Shown: positions 21,159 through 31,269 of the stretch, piece by piece | Position numbering within the stretch: the first letter of the stretch is position 1 | Layout: every line of letters starts with the position of its first letter | Assembly: GCA_009103225.1 (NCBI GenBank) | Contig: RHPI01002368.1 | Coordinates: 1,034,831-1,098,830 of the forward strand | Reading direction: 5' to 3' | Length of the DNA stretch: 64,000 nucleotides | Origin: Chlorokybus atmophyticus | Taxonomy: Eukaryota; Streptophyta; Chlorokybophyceae; Chlorokybales; Chlorokybaceae | The notes under the pieces: generated by a model | Databases searched by the model: none | Told to the model about the DNA's origin: nothing | What the model saw: only the letters and a program-made list of their open reading frames with translations | Position numbers and translations under genes: made by a program

Positions 21159-21172
21159 GTGGGCCCATAACC
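21159..21172 (-). promoter_or_regulatory. Primer-binding site for an initiator-tRNA-Met fragment
   Basis: Minus-strand GGTTATGGGCCCAC starts directly after the 5' LTR and is complementary to the anticodon arm of initiator tRNA-Met (GUGGGCCCAUAACC in the plant-type tRNA) rather than to a tRNA 3' end. Drosophila copia uses such an internal tRNA-iMet site. The same sequence abuts the LTRs at 11447-11460, 23313-23326 and 27822-27835. Confidence 0.8.
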
Positions 21173-21596
21173 TGTTGAAGGACTAGCATGCACATGTAGC
21201 TGAGGCAAGCATGGATGTACAGAGACAGAGCTACCGCCACCAGAGCATACACAAGTCACATCACATTCATCTATTACAAGTTGTCCGCTGGTTCTTATAC
21301 CAGCCAGTTACACACACGTCTACGTTTGCAAGCACTGCGTAAGCTATACTCAGCCGTTTGACGCGCTCTAAGCTGTGTTGTCTTCCTTACAACCAGAGCT
21401 TTCCAACAAGCTCTTACACGCCTAATATGAGTAAGTATACGCGGAGATACGAAGCAGTTAGTAAGGCTCCAGTCTGGAGTCCGGAGTCTGGTCCGACGAT
21501 GCCATCTTGCTAAGTCCGGACCTAGTGCTCGTCCTTACGACCTTCTACTCCTGTGTGGAGGGTCGATGCTGATCGTATGTAGGAATACTCTCAACA
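21173..21596 (-). repeat. Copia-2 5' LTR
   Basis: 424 bp. It contains a TATA motif within the inverted repeat GCTGGTATAAGAACCAGC (minus strand, 21287-21304), a likely promoter element. Confidence 0.93.
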
Positions 21597-22804
21597 CCGA
21601 TCGCGTACAAGAGACCAAAGCAGCACACACCGCCCTCGAAATCGCCCATATGAAGGAGCAGGCAGCAGTCACTGTGGAGAACATCTCAGTGGTTGCCAAC
21701 GCCACCTCTTGGTCCCATGCCATTGGACCACTGGCTACAGGCCAGACGCGAGAACAACTGGAGGCTCTCCTCAACAAAAAGAGAGGTCAGTTCAGTTTCA
21801 ACGTAAGGGAACCAAGTGTTTGCTCAGTTTATCGAATGGACATCGAGTTGGTGGACACTGAACCGGTGTTTCGACGACAGTACCCACTCTCCAAGTTGAA
21901 AGAAGACATGGTGGAGCAGAGGTGCAAGGCTCTGCCAGATGCAGGCCTGATTGAGGAGTCCACATTGGACTTTGCGGCCGCGACCATCATGCCCCTGAAG
22001 AAGGATTCAGCAGGCAACTGGACAGACCGGCGCATGTGCCGCGACTATCGCCCCCTCAACAACAAGACCTAACAAGACAGGTATCTAATGTCTACTGCAG
22101 AGGGTGTCTTTGATGATGTAGGAGACTGCACCGTCTTCAGCATCCTGGATATGCGACAAGGGTACAACCAGATTGCCATCAAGGAGGAGGACAAGCACAA
22201 GACCTCTTTCTGGGGCAACCGGCAGTTGTACCAGTGGAAGGTCATGCCCTTTGGACTGAAGAACGCTCCTGCCAAGTTCCAGCGCGTCATGGACAAAGCC
22301 TTGAAGGGGCTGGACTTCACGCGATGCTACATCGACGACATTCTTATCTTCAGTCGCAGTAACGACGAGCACCTTCAGCACATCGAGGAAGTGCTTGAGA
22401 GACTCAAGGGGGTGGGGATGACAGTGCACCCCGACAAGTGCACCTTCTTCACTCGCAAGATACCCTACCTAGGGCACATGATTGTGCCTCACGGTGTGTA
22501 CGTACAGTAGGCAAAGGTGGAGGCTTTGGCGGCTATCCCTGCTCCCATAGACCTTACGCGTCTGCGTGCCTCTTTGGCCCTTGCCAACTACTATCGTCGG
22601 TTCGTGAAGGACTTCGCAAAGATCGCGCGACCCCTCAACGAGCTCCTAAACAAGGAGATGGAGTTTGCGTGGACGGGGCCACAACAGCAGGTGTTTGAGG
22701 AGCTAAAGGGCAGGCTCACCACCGCTCCCATCCATCAACGGCCTGACTACAACAAGCCCTTCATTTTCCACAGTGACCGGAGCAAACTTGGGATGGGGGC
22801 TGTG
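21597..22804 (+). pseudogene. Gypsy A1 reverse transcriptase and start of RNase H
   Basis: The frame gives the gypsy N-terminal block (FRRQYPLSKLKEDMVEQR), RMCRDYRPLNNKT, the substrate block DMRQGYNQIAIKEEDKHKT, MPFGLKNAPAKFQRVMD, the catalytic YIDDILIFS (YIDD at 22328-22339), the thumb (GHMIVPHG, ANYYRRFVKDFAKIARPL) and the first RNase H motif (DRSKLGMGAV). In-frame stops are TAA 22070-22072 and TAG 22508-22510. It is cut at 22804/22805 by a copia LTR. It continues the element whose methyltransferase domain ends at 16690. Confidence 0.9.
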
Positions 22805-23312
22805 TGTTGACGGACGACATCCAGTCAGCCTGACTCCCATAGACTAAGGCATTGAGTGTTAGACATGGCTAAGTCCTTGTGCACGTCGCACTTGCAATAC
22901 GAGGACTGATATCGAGCAGTTGTGAGTCTAGAGCTCGATATCGGTACAGACTGCTGGCGGACACTCGAAGACTCCGGACTTGGGAGCATCTGGAAGAGTC
23001 TGGCGACAGGCCAGAGCTTCGGTAGAAGTTGCAGAACTTCGTGGCTACTTAGTTGCAAGGAACGTGGCATAGCTTGTTGGAAAGGTCTTGAAGCTGGCTA
23101 CGTGGAGCAACTTAGAGCACCTCAAGGACGCTTGTAGAAGGCGCAGGATCTTCTAGAGTAGAGGTGTGTGGTCTGGCTAAGTATATAAGCTAGCGGACTA
23201 CACTTGCTTGAATGGAATAGTGATTGCTTTTAGCCCAAGCCTTGGCGGCTGTTGTGTTGTATGTGTCATTCCCTGCCCTGCTGCATGTGTCCACTAGCTT
23301 CCCCACACAATA
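22805..23312 (+). repeat. Copia-D 5' LTR
   Basis: It starts TGTTGACGG, directly after the truncated gypsy RNase H, and ends CCCCACACAATA just before GGTTATGGGCCCAC. It contains TAAGTATATAAGC (about 23180), a likely TATA box. Confidence 0.75.
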
Positions 23313-25318
23313 GGTTATGGGCCCACTCTACGCGTGAGGAGTGCGAGTTAGTGGAAGCGTGGTACACTGGTAGCTGACTGGTAGCATAGTCTTGGGTGTT
23401 AACTGGCTGGAGAGAGGCGCGTTCAACTAAGATGGAGTCTAGCTACGACAAGGGGCAGATTGCAAAGCTGGACACTGACAACTACAGTACCTGGTGTGTG
23501 GAGATGAAGGCCTTGCTGATACACAAGAGGCTATGGAAGCATGTGGATCCGAAGGCGACACCACCACCTGTTGAAGAGAGGTCTGTATGGCTTGAGAGCT
23601 CGCAACAGGGACTTGCCTTGATTGTGTTGAACTGCAAGTCGTATCACTTTCCCATGCTATCTGCATGTGAGGATGGTAAACAAGCTTGGGAGAAACTTGA
23701 GTCCGTGTTTCAAGCCAAGAACAACGCAAGGAAGCTGTCACTGAAGAAGCAGCTGAACTCCATCAAGAAGGAAGCTAGTGAGCCTGTCACAAAGTATTTG
23801 TCGCGTGCGAGAGAGTTGTGGGCAAACCTTACTGATGTCGGGAGCAAGATGGAGGAGGATGACGTTGTGCTGGCTGTGCTGAACGGGCTACCATCTTAGT
23901 ATGAGGTTGTCACTACTCTACTGGAGACATCGTCATCGGTTCTTACCCTGGACGACGTGCTGCCCAAGCTACTCACCGTAGAGCAAAAGACAACAAAGAA
24001 GGACGACCATGCAGATGCTGTGGTTTTCTACAACAAGTATAGAAGGCCTAAAGGACACGACAAGCAGCTACGGACTGGCAACCGTGACAACAAAACTGGA
24101 AGCAGTAGTGGTAAACGACATGCCAAGCTGAGATGTCATACCTGTGGAGTGGTTGGACACATCAACAGAAATTGTCCCAAGCGTTATCAAGATGGAGGCG
24201 CAAGCACCAGCGGCAAAGAGAAGGCGTTTGCATTTGCTGCATCATTGGGAAGACACCATGGAAGTTGGGTGATCGACTCTGGATGCGAAAGGCATCTCAC
24301 GCCACATGTGTAGCTGTTGGAGGACTACACGAAGCTGACTCATCTTGTAAAAGTGGAGGGCTTCAATGGTCATGTGCTGGAGGGCATTGGGGTTGGGAGC
24401 GTGAAGCTTCATACCCAGGTCGGTGACACTGTTGATAAGGTCTTGTTGAGGGAGGTGTTGCACGTTCCTGGTGCTGCTGCGAGTCTATTTAGTGTAGCGA
24501 CCGCTGAGCGCGTGGGAGCTGAGGTCATGTTCGAGAATGGACGCTGTGAAGTGAAGCTGGATGGGGTCGTGTGCATGGAGGGCGCTAAGCATGGAGGGCT
24601 CTACCTGGTACGACAACCTGGTCATATGCAAGCCTTAGTGGTGAAGGGGAAGAGACTGCGGAGCTCTGGCATCAAAGGTTCGGGCACTTGGGCTACGGCA
24701 ATCTCACTCGGTTGGTCTCAAAAGACATGGTTGTTGGCATTAACCTGAAGAAAGACGACTATGAAACCGCATCAGGTGTGCACTGTGAACCATATGTGTT
24801 GGCGAAGCAGCATCGCGTGCCTTTCCCGTCATCTTCATCGCATAGTCAGCATCCTGGCGAGCTTGTGCATATGGATGTTTGTGGGCCTATGCGCGTTGTG
24901 GTGAAGGGAGGGGTAAAGTACTTTGCGACATTCCTCGACGACTACAGCAAGCTTTTCATCATCTTCCCATTGAAGGTGAAGTCTGAAGTTGCTGGAGCTG
25001 TGCGCACGGTCGTGGCATTGCTAGAGACACAAGGTGGCAAGAAGGTGAAAGCAATGTGGAGTGATCGAGGAGGGGAGTACATCAACAACGAGTTGAAGGA
25101 GTACTTCGCCAGCAAAGGCATACGCCACGAGACAACGGCACCCTACACCCCGCAGCAGAATAAAGCTGCTGAGCGTCTGAACGGGACCCTAATGGAGCGA
25201 GTACGAGCCATGCTCAGCGACAATCAGCTGGAAGACAGTTTGTGGAGTGAAGCTGTCCTTACCGCCAACTATATACGCAATCGGTCACCTGTGAGTTCTG
25301 AGCAGAAGACACCGTGGG
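22805..25318 (+). mobile_element. Copia-D fragment, plus strand
   Basis: This copia family is distinct from copia-1/2 (clearly diverged protein sequence). It has a 5' LTR (22805-23312), an adjacent tRNA-iMet anticodon-arm primer site (23313-23326) and gag, protease and integrase coding sequence. The element stops abruptly at about 25318, within integrase, where the sequence switches to the minus-strand copia-3. No 3' half, second LTR or duplication is visible. Confidence 0.85.
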
Positions 25319-25377
25319 AGCTCCTCATAGGTGCTTGGCTCCTCATGCTGCACACTGGCGACGTGTGCCTTGTGTAG
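23429..25377 (+). pseudogene. Copia-D gag-protease-integrase, broken
   Basis: It starts at MESSYDKGQIAKL. Gag is followed by a CCHC knuckle (CHTCGVVGHINRNC), protease (WVIDSGCERHLTP), pre-integrase (WHQRFGHLGYGNLTRL) and the integrase core (MDVCGPMRVV, FLDDYSKLF, SDRGGEYINNELKEYF). Breaks are TAG at 23897-23899 (Glu in the sister family), TAG at 24311-24313, and a frameshift in a G-run near 24648. After about 25318 the frame runs into inverted copia-3 sequence and is not genuine. Confidence 0.85.
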
Positions 25378-27728
25378 GAAGTCAGGTGCCTTTCTCTCCC
25401 TCATTGGGTATCTCCGAGCTGCGTGCTCCTGCTGCAGGTGCGGCTCCTTCTGGCCTGCTACAACTGAGTCTCGCTCACCCTTGTTGTTGATGACTGCCTC
25501 GCCCTCAGCCTCCACTGTCTTGAGATGCTCCTGTGGCTGTACTTCATCGTCATCTCCCGGAAAGAAGCCTGCTTCTGGTTGTGATAATCCCTCATGGAAA
25601 ACCACCTCTCTGCTCACGATGATCTTCTGAGTGTCCTCGAGCAAGATCCTGTAAGCCTTGGAACCCGGTTCATAGCCAACGAAGATGCCCTTCTTGCTGA
25701 CCGGCTCCAGCTTGTGCCTGAGCTGTTTAGGCACTAGTGCATATGCCGTGCATCCAAACACACGCATACCACTCACATCTGGTGTGGCTCCATACAAGTG
25801 CTCCCACGGAGTCTTCTGCTCTGAGCTCACCGGAGACTTGTTGCGGATGTAGTTAGGAGTGAGTACCGCCTCCTTATACAAACTGTCTTCCATATTTGTG
25901 TCGTTGAGCATGGCTCGAACACGCTCCAAGAGTGTCCTGTTGAGGCGTTCAGCTGCTCCATTCTGCTGCGGGGTGTAGGGTGCCGTTGTCTCGTGGCGTA
26001 TGCCCTTGCTGGCGAAGAACTCCTTCAACTCCTTGTTGATGTACTCCCCTCCTCGATCACTCCTCATTGCCTTCATCTTGTTGCCAGACTGCGTCTCCAA
26101 CAAGGCCACGACTGTGCGCACAGCTCCAGCAACTTCTGACTTGAGCGTCAATGGAAAGATGATGGATAGCTTGCTGTAGTCGTCGAGGAATGTAGCAAAG
26201 TACCTGGCCCCTCCCTTCGACACAATGCACATAGGGCCACAGACATCCATGTGCACAAGCTCGCAAGGATGCTGACTGCTAGAAGAGGATGATGGGAATG
26301 GCATAGCATGCTGCTTTGCAACCAGGCATGGTTCACAAAGTGCACCCGATGCATTCTTGAGTTCTTCTGTGCTGAGATGGATGCCCTTGACCATTTTAGC
26401 GACAAGGCGAGTGAGGTTGACGTAGCTGAGATGCCCGAACCTCTGATGCCACAATGTTGGCGACTCCTTGTCCTTCACCATTATGGCTTGAATGTCAATG
26501 TCCTGAGGGTGCTGCTCCACGTGGTAGAGCCCTCCCGGATCAGCGATTCCAACCCAGTGCACGACCCCATGAAGGATGACTGTGCAGCCACCCTTCCGAA
26601 ATAGGATCTCCGCGCCTAAACGCTCCGCAACCCTCACAGAGAATAAGTCCGCAATAGCCTTAGGAACATGCAGGACGTTGCGTAACAACACCTCGCGTAG
26701 TGTGTTACCAACCTTGCACTGGAGTCGTACGTTGCCAACTCCCTCAGCCACCAGTATTCGCCACTGAAGCCCGCCACCTTGATTGTGGACGTCAGCTTTC
26801 TGTAGCCCTCCATCACCTCCTTGTTTGGTGTGAGATGACGATTGCAGCCAGAGTCCACCGTACAGAAAGCTGTGCCCGCCCTCGAACTGGATGCAGTGAA
26901 GGCGACTTGTTTCTCCTTGTGTTGGTGCTCGTTGCCGCTGTTGCTGGTGCTTGCTCTAGGTTGCCCCTGTTGTTTCTTCCTACAATTCTTCACAATGTGC
27001 CCCTTCGAACCACACCAGTGGCATGTGAGGTCTTTGTGACGAGGATTGCCCGGCTTGTTGCCCTTGTTCTTCTCTTCATGGTTGCTCTTCTTCCCGTTCT
27101 TGTTGGTGTAGAAGGCCACGGCATCAGCTTGCTCGTCCTTCTTCATCACCTTCTGCTCCACGGTGAGCAGTTTCGGTAGTACATCGTCCAGCGTCAGCTC
27201 TAATGACGATGTCTCTAGCAGTGTTGCAACGACCTCGTACTCTGCTGGTAGCCCTGCAACAACAGCCAGCACAACCTCCGTCTCCCCCATATTATGGCCG
27301 ACGTTGATGAGGTCCGCCCACAGCTCTCTCGCGCGCGCAACATACTTTGTGATGGGTTCTGCTGCCTCCTTCCTGAGTGCGCTCAGCTGCTTGCGTAGCT
27401 GCAATTTTCTGGCGTTGTTCTTGGCTCTGAAAACGGCTGATAGCTTGTCCCAAGCTTGTCTACCATCTTCACATGCAGTGAGCATGGAAAAGTGATGCGG
27501 TTTGTAATTCAACACAAGCAAAGAGTGTGCTTTTGCTGAATGCTCTAACCACACAGTGTTTGCTCCTGGTATTGGTGGTGGTGCCTTCGGGTCAACATAC
27601 TTCCACACCTTCTTATGGATGAGCAAGGCCTTCATCTCCACGCACCATGTGTTGTAGTTGACGGTGTCCAGCTTTGCAATCTGCCCCTTGTCGTAGGTCG
27701 CCTCCATCTTTGTCGTGCCTGCCTTCAC
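25319..27728 (-). pseudogene. Copia-3 gag-protease-integrase
   Basis: Gag starts near 27707 (KMEATYDKG). The CCHC knuckle is CHWCGSKGHIVKNC, protease is CTVDSGCNRHLTP, and integrase has MDVCGPM, FLDDYSKLS and SDRGGEYINKELKEFF. A single-base deletion near 26757 (AGTATTCG against AGTACTTCG in copia-2) shifts the frame, and the 3' half is missing. Confidence 0.85.
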
Positions 27729-28052
27729 TTGCAGTTGACACCCAAGGCTCTGCTACCAACAAGCTACCGTAGTGTAAAACTACTATGCACACAAGGTAGT
27801 CTCACACTTCTCAAGCGTAGTGTGGGCCCATAACCTATTGAAGGACTAGCATGCACATGTAGCTGAGGCAAGCATGGATACACACGGACAGAGCTACCGC
27901 CACCATAGCATACACAAGTCACATCACATTCATCTATTACAAGTTGTCCGCTGGTTCTTATACCAGCCAGTTACACACACGTCTACGTTTGCAAGCACTG
28001 CGTAAGCTATACTTAGCCTTTTGACGCGCTCTAAGCTGTGTTGTCTTCCTTC
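25319..28052 (-). mobile_element. Copia-3 fragment, minus strand
   Basis: It is nearly identical to the 5' half of copia-1. Present are a truncated 5' LTR (27836 to about 28052), the primer site (27822-27835), gag and protease (26634-27728) and integrase up to the start of the reverse-transcriptase region (25319-26751). The gag and integrase frames are separated by a one-base loss near 26757. Reverse transcriptase, RNase H and the 3' LTR are missing. The left junction joins copia-D head-to-head; the right junction, inside the LTR, joins the gag start of family B. Confidence 0.85.
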
Positions 28053-28596
28053 CAACGTCAGTCAATCGTGAACTTGATGCCGTCCATGCTTGTGACCTTC
28101 GTTGCCTCTTGCAACCTACCCACCAAGCAAGCACCTACTCACACGATAACAACTCACTACACCCTACACAAGCATGTAAGGGTCCATAACCTGTTGAGAT
28201 GCGTTAACAAACCTACACATGCACATGTGTGCACGCCACCCAACACCAACGCCAAGAGGCTGCAACAACAAGACTAAGACTAAGACCATCTATTGCCATC
28301 ATGTCCGCGGGTTTTATACCCGCCAGGAATACACCTGTCTACTCTAGAAGCCACCACGTTCGTTACACTTATTTGAATGATGCGTTCAAAGAAGCATCTT
28401 GTAGCTACTTTTAAGGGCTATCTACTGAGCTCTGAACGCCCAAATCGGTGCAGTAACCACCGAGTTATGACGATTCTCGTGCAGGATTGGAAGTCGCCAG
28501 ACTCCGGACTTGAGTCCTCGCATAGAGCCTTCTCACGGCCATTCCTATTCAGAGGGCAAGCTGACCGTTCGCCTGGATGTAGGAATATCTTCAACA
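28053..28596 (-). mobile_element. Copia family B: 5' LTR, leader and first gag codons
   Basis: The LTR is 28192-28596 (405 bp, TGTTGAGATG...TCTTCAACA). Its inner edge abuts GGTTATGGACCC (minus strand, 28180-28191), the iMet-type primer site with one change. A leader follows, then ATG at 28087-28085 beginning MDGIKFTID, after which copia-3 LTR sequence intrudes. The outer flank is TACCT followed by gypsy A2 LTR sequence, so this element was inserted into the A2 LTR. Its other end is not visible. Confidence 0.75.
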
Positions 28597-28833
28597 TACC
28601 TATCGTAGTGGCTTGTTTACTTACAGTGCCACCCTCTTTGCTCAAGTGAGTGCGACGCATTCTGCATCAAATAGTGTAGTCTGTATCTTTGGATACATCC
28701 CGGTGCATTCGTTATGACTGTCATCACATAGTGCGCACACAAGCACTAGTGTGGTGAGTGGTAGCAGCATCAAAACAGATAGTAGAGCACAAACACTCTA
28801 CCCTGCATACACTTTCACCTGTGGACTAGTTGT

Positions 28834-31230
28834 ACGAGCAAAACCACCCCGTTCTCTCCAATAGACAAGGGTGACCTCGACAGCTGGAGCACAACCTCCA
28901 ATCTTACCTACGAGCGGACCAGCGACGGGAGCAGCGATTGCAGCAGCAGCAGAGGCTCGCATTCTGTATGCACCTTCACTCCGTTTTGGTCGACTCCTCG
29001 CCATCGAGCTTCCCCACTATCCCCACTATCATCTGACATGGATGACTACGAGATGGAGTCTTCCAGCTCAACCACATCCCTGCGTTTCTCCAGATGTGCT
29101 GGCACCACCTCTCTGAACGAATTCATCGTCAAGTTCCATTCCAAGATGCGACAGCAAGCTCTTAAGAACAAAGACTGGTCAGAGGCGATTTTTTTCCACA
29201 TTGTTGCTCAATATGTAGACCATGAAGCACGCGATGTCTGGAAGTCTGCTACTGAACTGCATCAAGCTAATGGCTATGACGAGCTTGCCAGCACCATAGC
29301 ATCTTCATCATTGCGCAGTCTAGCAGCCGTCGTTTCGCCTGCCACTCCAGCTGCAGTCACCGGCTTGTCCATAGCTACAGCCATCGAGAGGGCAAAGGAG
29401 GAGGAGCCTGAGTTGGTGATCGTCAACCTGGCCTCTGCAGAGATTGAGATCAAGACGGCCGCGCGACGGGCCTGTTGAGAAGCAAGCATGCAAGTGAAGA
29501 GGGCAAGCAATGACACACAGGAGAAGGCAACACACTTCCCATTTCCCATTTGATTACCAACAGACCGCGGGGTTACATACCCGCCAGTCAGTACACAGCT
29601 TGTACACACTGCTGGTCTACACGCAACAGCGTCCAATATACTGAACTGTATCCTACGCTGTAAGATGTGCCACGTAGCTAACTTGATCAGCTTTGTAGCA
29701 AGCTATGCCACGTCCTATAAGACTGAGTATCCTAGGAGATATAACGATTCTCCTAGGACCCTTCTCTGCAGTCCGCGCCAGGACGTTCATGTCCGGAGTC
29801 TTCGAGGTCCTCCCATCGAGGTCCCTTCTCTTCTCTCTTGTATGCAGGGCAGGCTGACCGGATGTAGGAATATCTTCAACAGGGCCCGAATCCTGGATCT
29901 TTCTGCTGCCAGCCTTGAGGAACAACGAACTGCAGCCGCTGAGGTGGGCACGCCCCTACCTATGGCAACACCTGGCTCTCGTGCGGGAGGCAGTGCTTTC
30001 ACCCTTGGGTCAGTTGCACTGCCCGCACCAGCCATCATTGTAGGTGCTGCCATCTCTGACTCTCCACTCAAAGATCTATACGCTGCACTTCAGCGCACCT
30101 TCCCACCGCAGACCACTAGTAAAGTGGAGGAGTTGAGGCGGTTCCGGCGCAAGCCCAATGAGGACCCCCTACGCCTGTACTCCGAGTTGTAAGGGCTGTT
30201 GAAGGACACTGACTACAAGATCGTCAACGATGAGGCGGCCGCAGTGGAATATGTCAATGAGTTTGATGCCACCATGAGCGAGTCGACGCGCCTGACCCTG
30301 AACTACAGCAGGCCCCTTGGCTACACGCTCAAGGAAGCTTTTGAAACTGCACAAGCCATCCCTAAGCGCTTGGTGTATGAGAAGGCAGTGCTGGATACCA
30401 ACCGCAGCGCCTCACGGCCTGTAGCCAGCACGACTGTCGAGCCTCCGCGCCGCGAACGTGGCCGCGACGCTCCACCAGCACGCGACAAAGGGAAACAGTC
30501 AGCGCATACTGCTCTGTCTGCCCATGTGCTGTGTCATCGCTGTGGACGGCATGGGCACTACCAAAAGGAGTGCACCAAAGAGTACTCAACTCTGGCCTGC
30601 GACTACTGTCACAAGACAGGCCACTTGGAGTCCGTCTGCTGGCTGAAGTTCCCTGAGTTGAGACCCGTCAACAACTACAACAGCAACAACACTGGAGGCC
30701 ACAACGGTAACAACTCTGGTGGTTACAACGGCAACAACCTTGGTGGCTACAACAGCAACAACACTGGAGGCCACAACGGCAACAACGCTGGTGGCTACAA
30801 CAACAATTACACCGGAGGCCATAACAGAACCAACAACTACGCCAACGCTCGCAAGGAAGAGCAAGGCTACAGGGGGAAGAATCGCCCTCCTCAGCGCAAG
30901 GGACTGGAAGGACGTCCGCGCGCTGCTGCTGTTGCCGCTAAGGCTCGAGCCAAACCGCCAGCTGATGACCATATGGCTGCCCTCATGGCACGTATGGCAT
31001 GCTTGGAGGAAGACAAGGAGCAGGACTACCGCGCCTGTTACTCTGCCCGGTGGGCACTAATGGCTCCAAAGCGCACGAGAGACACCAGCACTCCGTCGCG
31101 TATTCAACCATCCCGGCGAGTTCGAGGGGAAGCCGCAACATCGTCAGTAGCCACCTCCTCTGAAGCCACCAGTGGCACTACACCAGCCGCAACGGTCACA
31201 CCGGCTACGACGTCAACTCCGTCAATGTCA
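28834..31230 (+). pseudogene. Gypsy A2 gag
   Basis: The start codon corresponding to A1 position 5555 reads ACG (28834-28836), so initiation is lost. The capsid-like part runs to 29472 and is interrupted by a solo LTR. It resumes at 29887 and contains TAA at 30190-30192, also present in A1. The knuckles CHRCGRHGHYQKEC and CDYCHKTGHLESVC follow (about 30531-30640), then Asn/Gly-rich repeats (30670-30840) and an Ala/Thr-rich tail. Near 31222 it diverges from A1. Confidence 0.85.
29473..29881 (-). repeat. Solo LTR, copia family E, duplication GGGCC
   Basis: 409 bp, TGTTGAGAAG...TATCTTCAACA, flanked by GGGCC at 29468-29472 and 29882-29886 within gypsy A2 gag. The corresponding A1 sequence is uninterrupted near 6180. 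Its TATA region is the hairpin-like GCGGGTATGTAACCCCGC (minus strand, 29567-29584). Confidence 0.92.
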
Positions 31231-31269
31231 ATACAACTATTTGAGTTGCACCAGGTATTGGTACGTTAG

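Larger units (their letters stand above)
16692..21596 (-). mobile_element. Copia-2, apparently intact Ty1/copia element
   Basis: A 4905-bp element with 424-bp LTRs (16692-17115 and 21173-21596) that are identical by eye, CCGAT duplications at 16687-16691 and 21597-21601, and one uninterrupted polyprotein. The primer-binding site abuts the 5' (right) LTR and a short purine tract, GCGTGGGAG on the minus strand, abuts the 3' (left) LTR. It lies inside the dead gypsy A1, just after the methyltransferase domain. Identical LTRs, an intact frame and an intact duplication indicate a recent insertion that may still be mobile. Confidence 0.95.
4850..22804 (+). mobile_element. Ty3/gypsy element A1 with DNA methyltransferase domain, split by insertions
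   Basis: The parts occur in one orientation and in a gypsy-compatible order: leader/LTR remnant (about 4850-5554), gag with two zinc knuckles (5555-6965), gag C-terminus and an unassigned region (11877-14450), protease (14451-14648 plus 15114-15318), C5 methyltransferase domain (about 15620-16690) and reverse transcriptase (21597-22804). Three insertions divide it and each has a matching 5-bp target duplication, so the halves belong together: copia-1 (TCAAC), a solo LTR (CCGAG) and copia-2 (CCGAT). RNase H is truncated at 22804 by the LTR of a plus-strand copia element. Integrase and the 3' LTR are not visible. Numerous stops and shifts show the copy is dead. Confidence 0.8.

Noticed and set aside
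23896-24313. Two separate genes split at the TAG codons in copia-D.
   Set aside because: The frame and the copia domain order continue across both stops, so they are lesions in one polyprotein.
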